Origin: Paenibacillus sp. SY21-1
GTDB taxonomy: Bacteria; Bacillota; Bacilli; Paenibacillales; Paenibacillaceae
Assembly: GCF_005222705.1 (NCBI RefSeq)
Contig: NZ_STGF01000027.1
Span: forward strand, 37,422 to 101,421
Length of the DNA stretch: 64,000 nt
Direction: 5' to 3'
This document shows positions 1 to 8,900 of this stretch, piece after piece; position 1 is the stretch's first letter, and each line of letters opens with the position of its first letter. Under the pieces are notes generated by a model that saw only the letters and a list, made by a program, of their open reading frames with translations, searched no databases and was not told where the DNA came from. A program made the translations under genes and the position numbers.

Positions 1-1003
1 CCCGTCCCTGCATCAAACCGTGATGAACGGCGAGCTGCACCGAAGGCAACGCCCAGGATGGAATCTGCTCCGCATCGGCAAATACCGATGATGGTCCACT
101 GGCCGGCACGTCTCCGAGCGCCCGAACGACCAAAACCGCCATTTCTGCCCGGCTTATGAAACGATCCGCGCGGAAGCTGCCGTCCGCATACCCCCTGATC
201 AATCCGGCTTCGGCCGCCGATGCGACTGCCTTTTTTGCCCAGCCAGGGATGTGGGACGCATCGGAGAAGGTAATCGGTTTGCCGGCATCCGGCAACTGCA
301 GCGCTCGCGCGAGCAACACCGCAAATTCGGCGCGGGTTATTCGGTTCTGAGGCCGGAATGAACCGTCTTCATAGCCTGCTGCGAAGCCAAGTTCTACCGC
401 CGTCCGAATACGCTCCTTCGCCCAGTGTCCGGCTATGTCGCCCAGCTCCTGTCTTATCGTCCCATCGACCGCAGCAACGCTGTCCGTACGGCTGACGCTT
501 GTCATCTGCAAAGCCGAGTTGACCAGCTTTACCCCGTTTAGCGTCACTTTCGCCTCTCCGCCACGGATACGTTTAAACGTAAGCTCCGCAAGCGCGGCAT
601 TGCCGTCGATACCTGCCGCTCCGCCTACCTTGGTAAAAGCGAACACGATCTTCCGTCCCTTAACCACCGGCTCCATCGTAAAGCCGGCTGCTCCCGTACG
701 CGCCTTGCTTAGCTGCATACGAAGCGGGTCAAAATCGACATCCAGCTCAAAAGCATACACATCGGTCAACTGTTTGCCCAGCACAGTTACCTTTAGCTCC
801 CCATCCCGATCATCAGACTTCAGCTCGAAGTCCGGCTTTCCCGCCTCGGCAGCGCTTGCCGTCGTTGAAGGAAATGCGATCATCGCAGCGATCAGCATTA
901 CGTTCAGCGCCAGCAGCATCCGCGTAATGGCCCGAACCCTTGCCGCATTTGGCGTGTTGGCCCGCCTGTCATTCTTGTTCAAATCCACTGCTGCATCCCC
1001 CAT
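1..1003 (-). CDS. Cohesin-like plus SLH-domain surface anchor protein (partial, cut by window edge)
   Basis: Reading from about 1003 leftwards gives at least 334 codons that run off the window. Residues ~12-40 form a signal peptide (hydrophobic run LLALNVMLIAAMIA, then a TASAAEA-like cleavage region). Residues ~45-170 resemble a cohesin/cohesin-like beta-sandwich (YAFELDVDFDP motif, later LAELTFK). At least two full SLH repeats follow (~180-300: GHWAKERIRTAVE, then GYEDGSFRPQNRITRAE; a second with GYADGSFRADRFISRAE), and a third begins at the edge. SLH repeats bind secondary cell-wall polymer, so the protein should sit on the surface and display a cohesin. The upstream gene ends in a dockerin, so the two may be enzyme and anchor. 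The start is ATG at 1003 or GTG at 988, where a G-rich ribosome site is better spaced. Domain assignment is by eye. Confidence 0.85.
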   Translation of the reverse strand, partial: MGDAAVDLNKNDRRANTPNAARVRAITRMLLALNVMLIAAMIAFPSTTASAAEAGKPDFELKSDDRDGELKVTVLGKQLTDVYAFELDVDFDPLRMQLSKARTGAAGFTMEPVVKGRKIVFAFTKVGGAAGIDGNAALAELTFKRIRGGEAKVTLNGVKLVNSALQMTSVSRTDSVAAVDGTIRQELGDIAGHWAKERIRTAVELGFAAGYEDGSFRPQNRITRAEFAVLLARALQLPDAGKPITFSDASHIPGWAKKAVASAAEAGLIRGYADGSFRADRFISRAEMAVLVVRALGDVPASGPSSVFADAEQIPSWALPSVQLAVHHGLMQGR

Positions 1004-1022
1004 TCCTTACAGCCTTGCTAGA

Positions 1023-1048
1023 GGGAGGCAGTCTCAGCGCCGCCTCCC
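1023..1048 (-). promoter_or_regulatory. Intercistronic stem-loop
   Basis: GGGAGGC at 1023-1029 pairs with GCCTCCC at 1042-1048 around a 12-base loop, in the gap between the lyase gene and the SLH gene. No T-run follows on the minus strand, so it is more likely an mRNA-stability or attenuation element than a full terminator. This is a sequence observation; the function is inferred. Confidence 0.4.
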
Positions 1049-1078
1049 GCCCTTATCTTCCTATGCTGCAATTTTTGT

Positions 1079-4000
1079 CTATTCCATCAGCCACTCATCC
1101 AGAATCATACGGGCAACGGCCGCCAGAACGACGATATTAATTTCTCCTTGCCCGAAGAGATCGGCTTTCTCAATCTCATTCCAGTTGGCATCCGCTTGTG
1201 TTGCTCCATAGTACTTCGCAATAAACGACAAATCCTTGATGGAGACTTTTCCTGTGCCTGCCACTAGCGTTACGATCTTGCCGGCAAAGGTCTGAACCGC
1301 CTGCTTCAACGTCTGAGCCGCTGCATCAACCTGAGACTGGCTGGCCGATGAATGGCCGCGTACCGCCTCGGCTGCTGCAATAGCTTGCGCGAGCGCATCC
1401 ATCGCCTGCTGCGGATATTGTCCAATCTTGCTTCCCGCTTTCGAGCGTTCCAGCTTGGCTTTCGCTTCAGCAAGCGCTGCCTGCAAGCCCGCCTTGTCAA
1501 CCGGGACATCCGGAACAGACGGTACAACCGCTCCCTTGTAGGCTGTTACCGCTGACTCAAGCGCTGCGGCCGCCGCATTTACTTCAGACTGTGTCGCAGC
1601 CGTGTCGCTCAGCACTGCCGTGCCCGCCGCGATAGCAACCTGAAGCGCCTCTCTTGCCGCCGCCGGATATTGCCCCGGCTGATTGCCTTGCACCGTCTCA
1701 TCGTATAGCTGCTGCGCTGACGTCAGCTTCGCGGCCAGCGTCGCCTTATCGGCAAGCTTGACCTCAATCTTCCCAATAGCCTCCGAAGCATCTACCGCCA
1801 GAACTTCTCCATTCAGCGAAATTTCAAAATCCGAGAGAGAGACGACGAGCGACCCCGGCACGGCCTCGTCCAGTACATGCCCATGCAGGGCGAGCAGCTC
1901 CCCCGCTCCCGTCACCGGGGCGCCTGTCGAAGCCATCAGAATACGAATCTGCCCCTGCTCAGGCTTCACAGCCGTACCGATTACCTGCAGCGTTCCTTCG
2001 CGCTTCACGGTCCAGGCTCCTTCTGCAAGCGTTGCATTGCCATCCTTCAGCACCGTGTTAAAACCAAATTTCTGCGGATCGTAGTTAAGAATCACATCCA
2101 GCGTCGTGAAGCTGTCCGTGAGAGTTTCCACCCCGATTGTCAGGTCAATCGTCTGACCGACATACGCCTCCTCGGGACCCGTCAGCGCTGCCTTATTGAT
2201 GCTGGCCGCTGCCGGTACAGCGCTGATTTCTTGCGACAGCTCGCTTGAACCTCCGGCTGTAATCGCCGCTACGGCAAAATAATACATTGTTCCGTTGGCA
2301 AGTCCGGTTACATCAACGTTTGTCGCGTCGCCCTCCAAGGTCAAGGCGGGGTCGGCATATGATCCTGAAGCCGTGCTTGCGTAAATCTTATAGCCTGTAG
2401 CACCCGCAACAGAGCTCCAGCTTAATGCCACCTTGCCGTCGCCGGGCACCGCCGATTGTACGGTTGGCGGAAGCAGCAGCGTCGAACGGTCCGCCACATG
2501 AGTGCCATAAAACTCTAATTCCGATAAATTTCCGAACCATAAGCTCCGATTCATAATACGGATGTAACGATAATAGGTCGAATCGCTGACAGGCAGTCCT
2601 TGCCAATCCCAAATATTCTGGGTAGGAGCGGTAAGCCTCTTGAAGTTAACCCCGTCATTCGAGCCCTCTGCATAAATTCCTATCATGCGGCCTGCCAGAT
2701 TTGTTGTCATTCTGGCCACTACTTCAATGCCGCTTAGGGAAACGGCGCCATTGCCGAAATCAAAAAGATAGTACACGCCGTCGCCGGAGCCGGCCGAGTT
2801 TCTGATGTCCACAAACGTAGACGTGTTCCGGTCGAACAATCTTGGACCGATGTCCGAGCCGATATCTGTTGGTCTGTTAAATGTTAGTACGGCTTTATCC
2901 AACATGCGATCGATACGTTTGGATGCGTCGGACACAAGCACCATGCTGCCGTCGGACGTGTAGACGACGGGATTGCCTGCCGTTTCATGCTGATTGTTCT
3001 TTGCATCCAGATACTTGTAATTGATTTCAAACTTTGCATACCGGCTAGCGTTCTGAGCGGCTGCCGATGCGCTGAGGACGACAGCTGCCGTGTAATGCAA
3101 ATCGTCGAGCTTCGTAACCTCGGCACTCATCCCTGCAATGCTTGCACTCAGTTCCGTAAGCGGCTGCTTGGCTTTAATATTTAGCGTAATCGTATCGCCG
3201 GCAACGGCTTTCTTGACCGGAACCTGCATATTATCGTTATTGCCCAGATGCTGAATCAACGGATTGGCATTGGTGCTGATCGCCACCTCGGCAATTCTGG
3301 TAGCAATTTCTGTACGCGAGCCAAAAACTCTAAACTCTCCCACGCTCAGAATCGTATTTTTTTGCGCATAATAGTCGCTACTCTCCAGCGTAGAAACCTT
3401 GAGGTAGCGATAGGTCTCCGCGGCTCGTTCCGGCTTGACGTTCAAGGTCTGCAGTTGATTGCTGTAAGCTGCTTCATCCGTTAACTGCACCCAGGATTCT
3501 CCGTCCTTCGATCCGTATACAATCGCTCCCGCCATCCGCTCCGGCCATATATTGCGAGGCTGCAAGGCAAAGGCTGCAGGGCTGATTCTGAAATTAGGGC
3601 CAAAATCCATTGTAAAATATTTAGCAGTCAAGTCGCCGCCGAATGTAACCGGATTGCCGTCGATTAAATAGGCGTCAAAGCCTGTCTGCAACGACGTCTT
3701 AACAGCAGATGCCGTAAAATCCAGACTGCCGTCGCCAAGGGTCGGATTCAACAGCCTCAGCCCTACGACCGCTTGAGCCAATTCATTCAGCCGTTCATAG
3801 AAGTCGCCGTCCGATGCCGTATTAATTGTACCGATTGTATTTGCGTAAATTTCCTCATAGGCTTCCAGAGAAGCCGATTCATAAGCAATGGCCTCGTCGT
3901 AGCCCGCTACGACATTGGCAATTGCTGCAAGCCGATCCGTCGATACGTGGATATTCACGGTTGCGGTTGTCACCGAAGCGCCGTCCGATGCTGTCGCAAG

Positions 4001-7000
4001 GACTCGGTAGGTGCCCGCCTGCTGTGCCGTAGGCGTCCATACGAACGCGCCGGTAGCGGAATTGAGCGTCGCGCCTGGCAAGCTATCCCCTTGCAGCTGA
4101 TAAGCTACAACATCGGCATTGTTCTTATCGACAGCCGAAAAGTCGTAATGGACCGTGCTGCCCGCAACTAACGACAAATTCATGTCCTTGCCCGCAAGGT
4201 TGCGGAATTTAGGCGGGGTCAGCGTATTGTCCGCTTTAATGTCCATGTAATCAATGTCGACCGTAGTTCCATTCCCCAAAACATTGAAATAAGCCATAAA
4301 GGTAAGCGCCGAGAATTGACCGTATGAAACCGTTTGCTGCCCCATATCAAAGGTAACGAATTTCCATTGTCCTTGTGTGTCCGGCAAATTCAGAGTATGA
4401 AAGGGCACAGAGTCTTTGTCCTTTTTCAACTCCAGCTTGGCCTGTCCGTCGGTACGTATTCTAAGCGCAACGTTAGCCGTATCGTTTCGGTTAATAAACA
4501 TCAGCCTATACGCCGCGAACAAGGTGTCGTTATCGCTTGCCACCGCGCGAATGTATTCTACGTCGCCTTCCGTTCTCGTGCTGATCAGGTCCGTGCTCTC
4601 CTTTATCTGATTAGAGCCGTCAATAATGCTATAGGCTTCATCCAACTGCAGAAGATACCTCTGCGCATGCACTGTGTTGCTTCTTACCGTCCTGCTAATC
4701 GAGTCAGTCGGCTCATCTGCAACCTCCTTGGGAACAAAGAGCCACCATTCGGCTCCAGTCTCTGTTTTAGCCACATCGACGGATGACCCTGAGCCTGAGA
4801 AATAGTGATTCGGAGCAACGCGGCTTTTGAACGCTTTCACATAATAAGGAGCCAGCGCTTCCAATTGCTCCTCCGTATAACCAAGCTTATAGCGGTACAC
4901 ATAGTAGAGGTCCCAGCCGCCTGTGCCCAAATAGTGCATCCGGCCTTTGTATTCATCTGAAGGAATGGTATACAGTTTCTCCCTCGCCCATTCCGATTCG
5001 GCTGTTGCTTTCGCCGGCGTCCATGTAATATCGTAGCCTTCAGAGAACCTCGCATAATAGTCGGCTCCCCGCAAAATCCTGTCATCCAAAAATTCGTAGA
5101 TGGAAACGCCCGTGTCGCTTAGCGTTCCGTTGACAGGATCAACCTTGCTTCCTTGAGCGTCGACCAATCGGGCAAGGTTAATAAAGTTCGTAACGTCGCC
5201 TTCTCCGTGCGCCAAGTCTCTACCCATCTCAATATGCTGCATATGAGGCTCTACCGGCTCTCCGGTTTCATCGTTCTGCGTCATCTCGCGGAACAGCCAA
5301 TAGATGGAGCCCGTCATGTATTTATCCGGGGCCGAATCATTGATCGTGAGCCACTCTACCGCTTTGGCATAGCTGGCTGCATCATTTTTGAAAATATAGG
5401 AAGCGATTGTTCCGTACAAGGGATAATTATGCTGATTCATAAACTTGTCATTGAAGTCCAAAAACGTTTTGACAGTCGGATCAATAATGTTTTTGGTAAA
5501 TTTCTCGGTATCCTCCTGCGTCCATTTCAACTCATCGGAAGCGCTGGTATAGCGTAGCAATTCCGCCGCCATGACCATGAAGTACAGCGGAATTCCCGTA
5601 TGGATATGAGAATCCGTGAAGTATTGATATTTACTCGGGTCCATCTGCATCCATACTCTAAGGATTCTCAAGGCGTTGGATCGATACGTATCATTGCCGG
5701 TAAGGTAATAAAGCAACGCTTGCGTATATGCCCGCTGTCCGTCCCTTGAAGCCATATCCTTGACATTCTGGCCGTTGTACGCGTCTGTTCTGACAGTTAT
5801 CCCATCAATCGAGTTGTTCATGGCGAAAGCCGCTTTGGCATAGTCCGTCTCGAGCATGGCTTTGTAATAGCTGTACCATGGCTCTTGTTTATCGTTAATT
5901 TGCTTTTTCAGATTTTCCAGCACTTCCTTGGTTACGCTAATGCCCGGGTGGATAAAGCCCTCCTCGCTCGTGACGCTAATAACCTGTACATCCTTTTGCA
6001 ATCCGTCCATTGCGCTGACCAAGGCAGCCGTCAGCAGGTCCAAATCATTTTGGATAAGACCGGCTTCGTTGCCGCTATCCAGATCCGCGATCGCTGCTTT
6101 GCCTTCCGTTAACGCAAGCTCCAGCGTCCGCCAGGTTGCAACGGTGTAACTCCCGGAGCCTTGCTCTATAATGGCTTCAGCCGCCGCAATCTTCTCGATC
6201 AGAAGATCGGAATCCAGAACCCCTGGTTGCGGCTGTTTACCATAAAACTTGATTTCCGCCACATTCAAAAACCATGCAGAGTTGTTTGTAATTTTAAAGT
6301 ACCGATAAGGCGTTCTATCCGTAACAGAGAGCGTTTGCCACTCTTTGCTGCCGGCTGCGCTGCTGCTGATCGTACTCCACGCCAACCCGTCATGGGAGCC
6401 TTGAATGTGCGCACCGGTCAGTCTTGATGCTTGATCCGATCTGGCTATCATATACACGCGATTTAACGCTTTTGCATTTCCATCCCCCATATCAATGACC
6501 AGATAGCTGTCGTTCCCATTATTATGAGGACCTACCCAGTCCGCATAGGTACTGACATTTCGATCCAGTATTCGCGCGGCAAATGCCGCACCGTTCGTCG
6601 CATTGCTGCTGCTGTAAGTAACAAATAACTGACCGTTGTTGTCTTTGGCAGGGATGCCAAAAGCCTCAGCTGCCGATAAAACGTCAATATAATCGGACGG
6701 CTCTTCAATAAATACAGCGCTTCCATCAGTCGTTGAAGCAACCGGTTTTCCATAATTCCCATTCGCATCCGTATAAGAAATAGCAAAGGCTGCCGTTGAT
6801 GCAAATGTATAAGGACTGACGGCGTAGCTAGCCGTCCAATGGATTTGGTCCTCGCTTTGGGCCGAATACGATGCTCCGTTGGCAGTAACCTTCACATTGG
6901 ATAGGGGAACAGCTGATGTAAATTGCAGGGTGATCGTATCGTTGGCAACTGCTTTCGAGGAATCGCCTGCATGATTCGACGAAATGGATACCGTGCTAAT

Positions 7001-7558
7001 CAAGTTCTCCAGTTTGACGCTTGTCCCTCCAATTCTCAACTCGCCAATGTTGAAAATATTGCCTTGACCTTCTCCGGCAATTTTCAAGTAGCGGTACGGG
7101 ATGGTTTGAAATTCCGCTTTCACCGGCAACGTCTGCATCTCTGTACTGCTTACGGCTTTGGAAGCCGTTATTTCCGTCCAGATGCTTCCATCCATGGAGC
7201 CCTCCACTCGCCCGTTGTAGAGACGAGCGGGAAAGCCGGTTCTCGCTTGCATTTTAATTTCCGTCGCCTTCACGCCGTAATCCGCTCCAAAATCCAGCGT
7301 AAAGGATCTGCCGACTTCCGGTCTAAAGTCACCGGCATGCGTGCTTGGGTTATCGTCGTTCAAGGCCGCTATATTGGAAGCGGTTACCGTATTGCCCGGC
7401 CCAATCGCCAATGAGGGGAAATCCAACGTTCCGTCCGCCGGTGCTTTAGCTGCCAGTGCCGTAAGCGGTACGGAGGAAAAAAGGAGAGCTGCCGCCAGCA
7501 CGGCTGCCACCCAACGCCGAATTCTAAAACCGTTTCTTTCATTTCCAACATACATCAT
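1079..7558 (-). CDS. Giant multidomain alginate-lyase-like polysaccharide lyase with discoidin, cohesin-like, FIVAR and dockerin domains
   Basis: 2159 residues from ATG 7558, chosen because AAGGAG lies 9 bases upstream and a signal peptide (RRWVAAVLAAALLFSS...TALAA) follows at once; a longer upstream frame lacks this. Approximate order: F5/8 type C domain 50-180; Ig-like 190-290; F5/8 C 293-443; FIVAR-like helices 445-520; (alpha/alpha) catalytic domain 530-940 resembling the alginate lyase family PF05426 (RDGQRAYTQALLYYLTGN, NQHNYPLYG, HIEMGRDLAHGEGD); CBM6-like 946-1110; Ig 1120-1205; F5/8 C 1271-1416; Ig-like; F5/8 C 1560-1690; FN3 1694-1784; cohesin-like 1786-1936; two FIVAR units 1938-2093; dockerin 2096-2159. 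The dockerin calcium loops are degenerate (ADLFGQGEINIVVL lacks most ligand Asp/Asn). It is a secreted enzyme for an acidic polysaccharide; the substrate is unknown. An AraC gene is divergent upstream and a cohesin-SLH gene follows. Confidence 0.85.
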   Translation of the reverse strand: MMYVGNERNGFRIRRWVAAVLAAALLFSSVPLTALAAKAPADGTLDFPSLAIGPGNTVTASNIAALNDDNPSTHAGDFRPEVGRSFTLDFGADYGVKATEIKMQARTGFPARLYNGRVEGSMDGSIWTEITASKAVSSTEMQTLPVKAEFQTIPYRYLKIAGEGQGNIFNIGELRIGGTSVKLENLISTVSISSNHAGDSSKAVANDTITLQFTSAVPLSNVKVTANGASYSAQSEDQIHWTASYAVSPYTFASTAAFAISYTDANGNYGKPVASTTDGSAVFIEEPSDYIDVLSAAEAFGIPAKDNNGQLFVTYSSSNATNGAAFAARILDRNVSTYADWVGPHNNGNDSYLVIDMGDGNAKALNRVYMIARSDQASRLTGAHIQGSHDGLAWSTISSSAAGSKEWQTLSVTDRTPYRYFKITNNSAWFLNVAEIKFYGKQPQPGVLDSDLLIEKIAAAEAIIEQGSGSYTVATWRTLELALTEGKAAIADLDSGNEAGLIQNDLDLLTAALVSAMDGLQKDVQVISVTSEEGFIHPGISVTKEVLENLKKQINDKQEPWYSYYKAMLETDYAKAAFAMNNSIDGITVRTDAYNGQNVKDMASRDGQRAYTQALLYYLTGNDTYRSNALRILRVWMQMDPSKYQYFTDSHIHTGIPLYFMVMAAELLRYTSASDELKWTQEDTEKFTKNIIDPTVKTFLDFNDKFMNQHNYPLYGTIASYIFKNDAASYAKAVEWLTINDSAPDKYMTGSIYWLFREMTQNDETGEPVEPHMQHIEMGRDLAHGEGDVTNFINLARLVDAQGSKVDPVNGTLSDTGVSIYEFLDDRILRGADYYARFSEGYDITWTPAKATAESEWAREKLYTIPSDEYKGRMHYLGTGGWDLYYVYRYKLGYTEEQLEALAPYYVKAFKSRVAPNHYFSGSGSSVDVAKTETGAEWWLFVPKEVADEPTDSISRTVRSNTVHAQRYLLQLDEAYSIIDGSNQIKESTDLISTRTEGDVEYIRAVASDNDTLFAAYRLMFINRNDTANVALRIRTDGQAKLELKKDKDSVPFHTLNLPDTQGQWKFVTFDMGQQTVSYGQFSALTFMAYFNVLGNGTTVDIDYMDIKADNTLTPPKFRNLAGKDMNLSLVAGSTVHYDFSAVDKNNADVVAYQLQGDSLPGATLNSATGAFVWTPTAQQAGTYRVLATASDGASVTTATVNIHVSTDRLAAIANVVAGYDEAIAYESASLEAYEEIYANTIGTINTASDGDFYERLNELAQAVVGLRLLNPTLGDGSLDFTASAVKTSLQTGFDAYLIDGNPVTFGGDLTAKYFTMDFGPNFRISPAAFALQPRNIWPERMAGAIVYGSKDGESWVQLTDEAAYSNQLQTLNVKPERAAETYRYLKVSTLESSDYYAQKNTILSVGEFRVFGSRTEIATRIAEVAISTNANPLIQHLGNNDNMQVPVKKAVAGDTITLNIKAKQPLTELSASIAGMSAEVTKLDDLHYTAAVVLSASAAAQNASRYAKFEINYKYLDAKNNQHETAGNPVVYTSDGSMVLVSDASKRIDRMLDKAVLTFNRPTDIGSDIGPRLFDRNTSTFVDIRNSAGSGDGVYYLFDFGNGAVSLSGIEVVARMTTNLAGRMIGIYAEGSNDGVNFKRLTAPTQNIWDWQGLPVSDSTYYRYIRIMNRSLWFGNLSELEFYGTHVADRSTLLLPPTVQSAVPGDGKVALSWSSVAGATGYKIYASTASGSYADPALTLEGDATNVDVTGLANGTMYYFAVAAITAGGSSELSQEISAVPAAASINKAALTGPEEAYVGQTIDLTIGVETLTDSFTTLDVILNYDPQKFGFNTVLKDGNATLAEGAWTVKREGTLQVIGTAVKPEQGQIRILMASTGAPVTGAGELLALHGHVLDEAVPGSLVVSLSDFEISLNGEVLAVDASEAIGKIEVKLADKATLAAKLTSAQQLYDETVQGNQPGQYPAAAREALQVAIAAGTAVLSDTAATQSEVNAAAAALESAVTAYKGAVVPSVPDVPVDKAGLQAALAEAKAKLERSKAGSKIGQYPQQAMDALAQAIAAAEAVRGHSSASQSQVDAAAQTLKQAVQTFAGKIVTLVAGTGKVSIKDLSFIAKYYGATQADANWNEIEKADLFGQGEINIVVLAAVARMILDEWLME

Positions 7559-7831
7559 TCCTTTTCGCTCCTTTTTGCTCCAACTATTTCGTATGGTCTC
7601 CTTAAAACGCCAGTGCATCGGAAATGAAGCGCTCCGCGCACCTCTCATATGTTGTATAATTATAGCATCGGCAGTTAAAAAAAGTGGTCAACGCCATGAA
7701 GGAAATGTTCAAATCTTGCTATGATTTCTTTCGTTCCAAAACACGAAAAAACAGGGGCCGGCAGAAAAAAGACGCCCTCTCACCAAGCTATACTTCAAAA
7801 TTTCCAGCATAATAATGGATTGGGGGTTTGT

Positions 7832-8707
7832 ATGCATTATTTATTCGAGCCTGCGCAACTACAAAAGAAAGCGTTATTATGGGGACATAGAAGCATATCA
7901 GCAGAGGATTTCCCAGGCTTCTATCATTGGCATCAATGCTCCGAAATCCTTATCGTGCATGAAGGGATCGGCAGCGTCATCGTGAATCAGAAAACCTGCG
8001 AAATAAGACGCGGGATGCTGTTTTTCTTTCAGCCCTTTCAGCTTCACAAGGTCAACGCCAATGTCAGCCCGGAGCAGCCGTATATCAGGTCGAATCTGCA
8101 CTTGGATTTGTATGATTTTGAAGAAAAACTTCGTCCGTTTCCAATTCTTCATGCCCGCCTTCTCTATCTCTGGCAGGGAAATCATCAAATACAGGCGTTC
8201 GATATAGCAGAGAGCTTCGACTATGCAGAGCAAGCCTTTGCGATGTTTGCCCGGAATATGACTGCAACCCGCCCTGTCAGGGATTCCGATTACGAGCATT
8301 CGTTGCTGTTGATTATGCAGCTCCTGAACGCTTTGACTCCTCACTTTCATTCCGTTCAATCGCATCCTTCGGAAAGAATGAGTCCAAGACCGCTGGCCTA
8401 CGCCGAAAAAGTCATGCAATGGGTGGAGGAGCATTATAACGAGCAGATCAAGCTGGATGATATAGCCGATGCAATGCACCTTTCGAAATACTACTTGTCA
8501 CGATTGTTTCAGAATGAGACCGGAAGCAGCATTCCAGACTATATAACCGCTAGAAGGATCAAGTCCGCTTGCAGGCTGCTGCAGACAACCGCCTATTCCA
8601 TCGAACGCATTGGCAGCGAGGTCGGAATCCCGAATCCCTCCTATTTTATCCGAACATTCAAAAAGTCTCTCGGCATGACCCCGCTCCAATATCGGAAGCG
8701 TTACTGA
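7832..8707 (+). CDS. AraC-family transcriptional regulator
   Basis: 291 residues from ATG 7832; the frame is open further upstream but that part is unlike any AraC N-terminus. The N-terminal cupin-like sensor (~1-140) has HWHQCSEILIVHEG. The C-terminal double helix-turn-helix (~195-290) has LDDIADAMHLSKYYLSRLFQ and the terminal PSYFIRTFKKSLGMTPLQYR signature. The gene is divergent from the giant lyase, so it probably senses a sugar and controls that operon. Lone AraC regulators next to extracellular carbohydrate enzymes are usual in Paenibacillus; the pairing here is inferred from position only. Confidence 0.88.
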   Translation: MHYLFEPAQLQKKALLWGHRSISAEDFPGFYHWHQCSEILIVHEGIGSVIVNQKTCEIRRGMLFFFQPFQLHKVNANVSPEQPYIRSNLHLDLYDFEEKLRPFPILHARLLYLWQGNHQIQAFDIAESFDYAEQAFAMFARNMTATRPVRDSDYEHSLLLIMQLLNALTPHFHSVQSHPSERMSPRPLAYAEKVMQWVEEHYNEQIKLDDIADAMHLSKYYLSRLFQNETGSSIPDYITARRIKSACRLLQTTAYSIERIGSEVGIPNPSYFIRTFKKSLGMTPLQYRKRY

Positions 8708-8815
8708 AGGGCTCTCTTTCATAAAGCTAATCCGATAGGCATTTCAATGATGGGCAGAAAGCTACACTACTTGACGAACATCATTGAAAGTTACCATATT
8801 TTTTTAGTGAAATAA

Positions 8816-8866
8816 AAAACACCTTGCTGCATACGGCTCAAATCGCCAATTGCTGCAAGGTGTTTT
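8816..8866. terminator. Bidirectional rho-independent terminator
   Basis: AAAACACCTTGC at 8816-8827 pairs with GCAAGGTGTTTT at 8855-8866, a 12-bp stem with A/T tails on both sides. It lies between the convergent AraC gene and the WG-repeat gene and can serve both. Confidence 0.8.
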
Positions 8867-8900
8867 CTTGTGTCCAGGTATCAACGCAATAACTATACTT

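Noticed and set aside
435..1211. Long plus-strand open frame (258 codons)
   Set aside because: It is antisense to the SLH/cohesin gene, has low-complexity Ser/Ala composition and no ribosome site; the minus-strand frame has clear SLH repeats.
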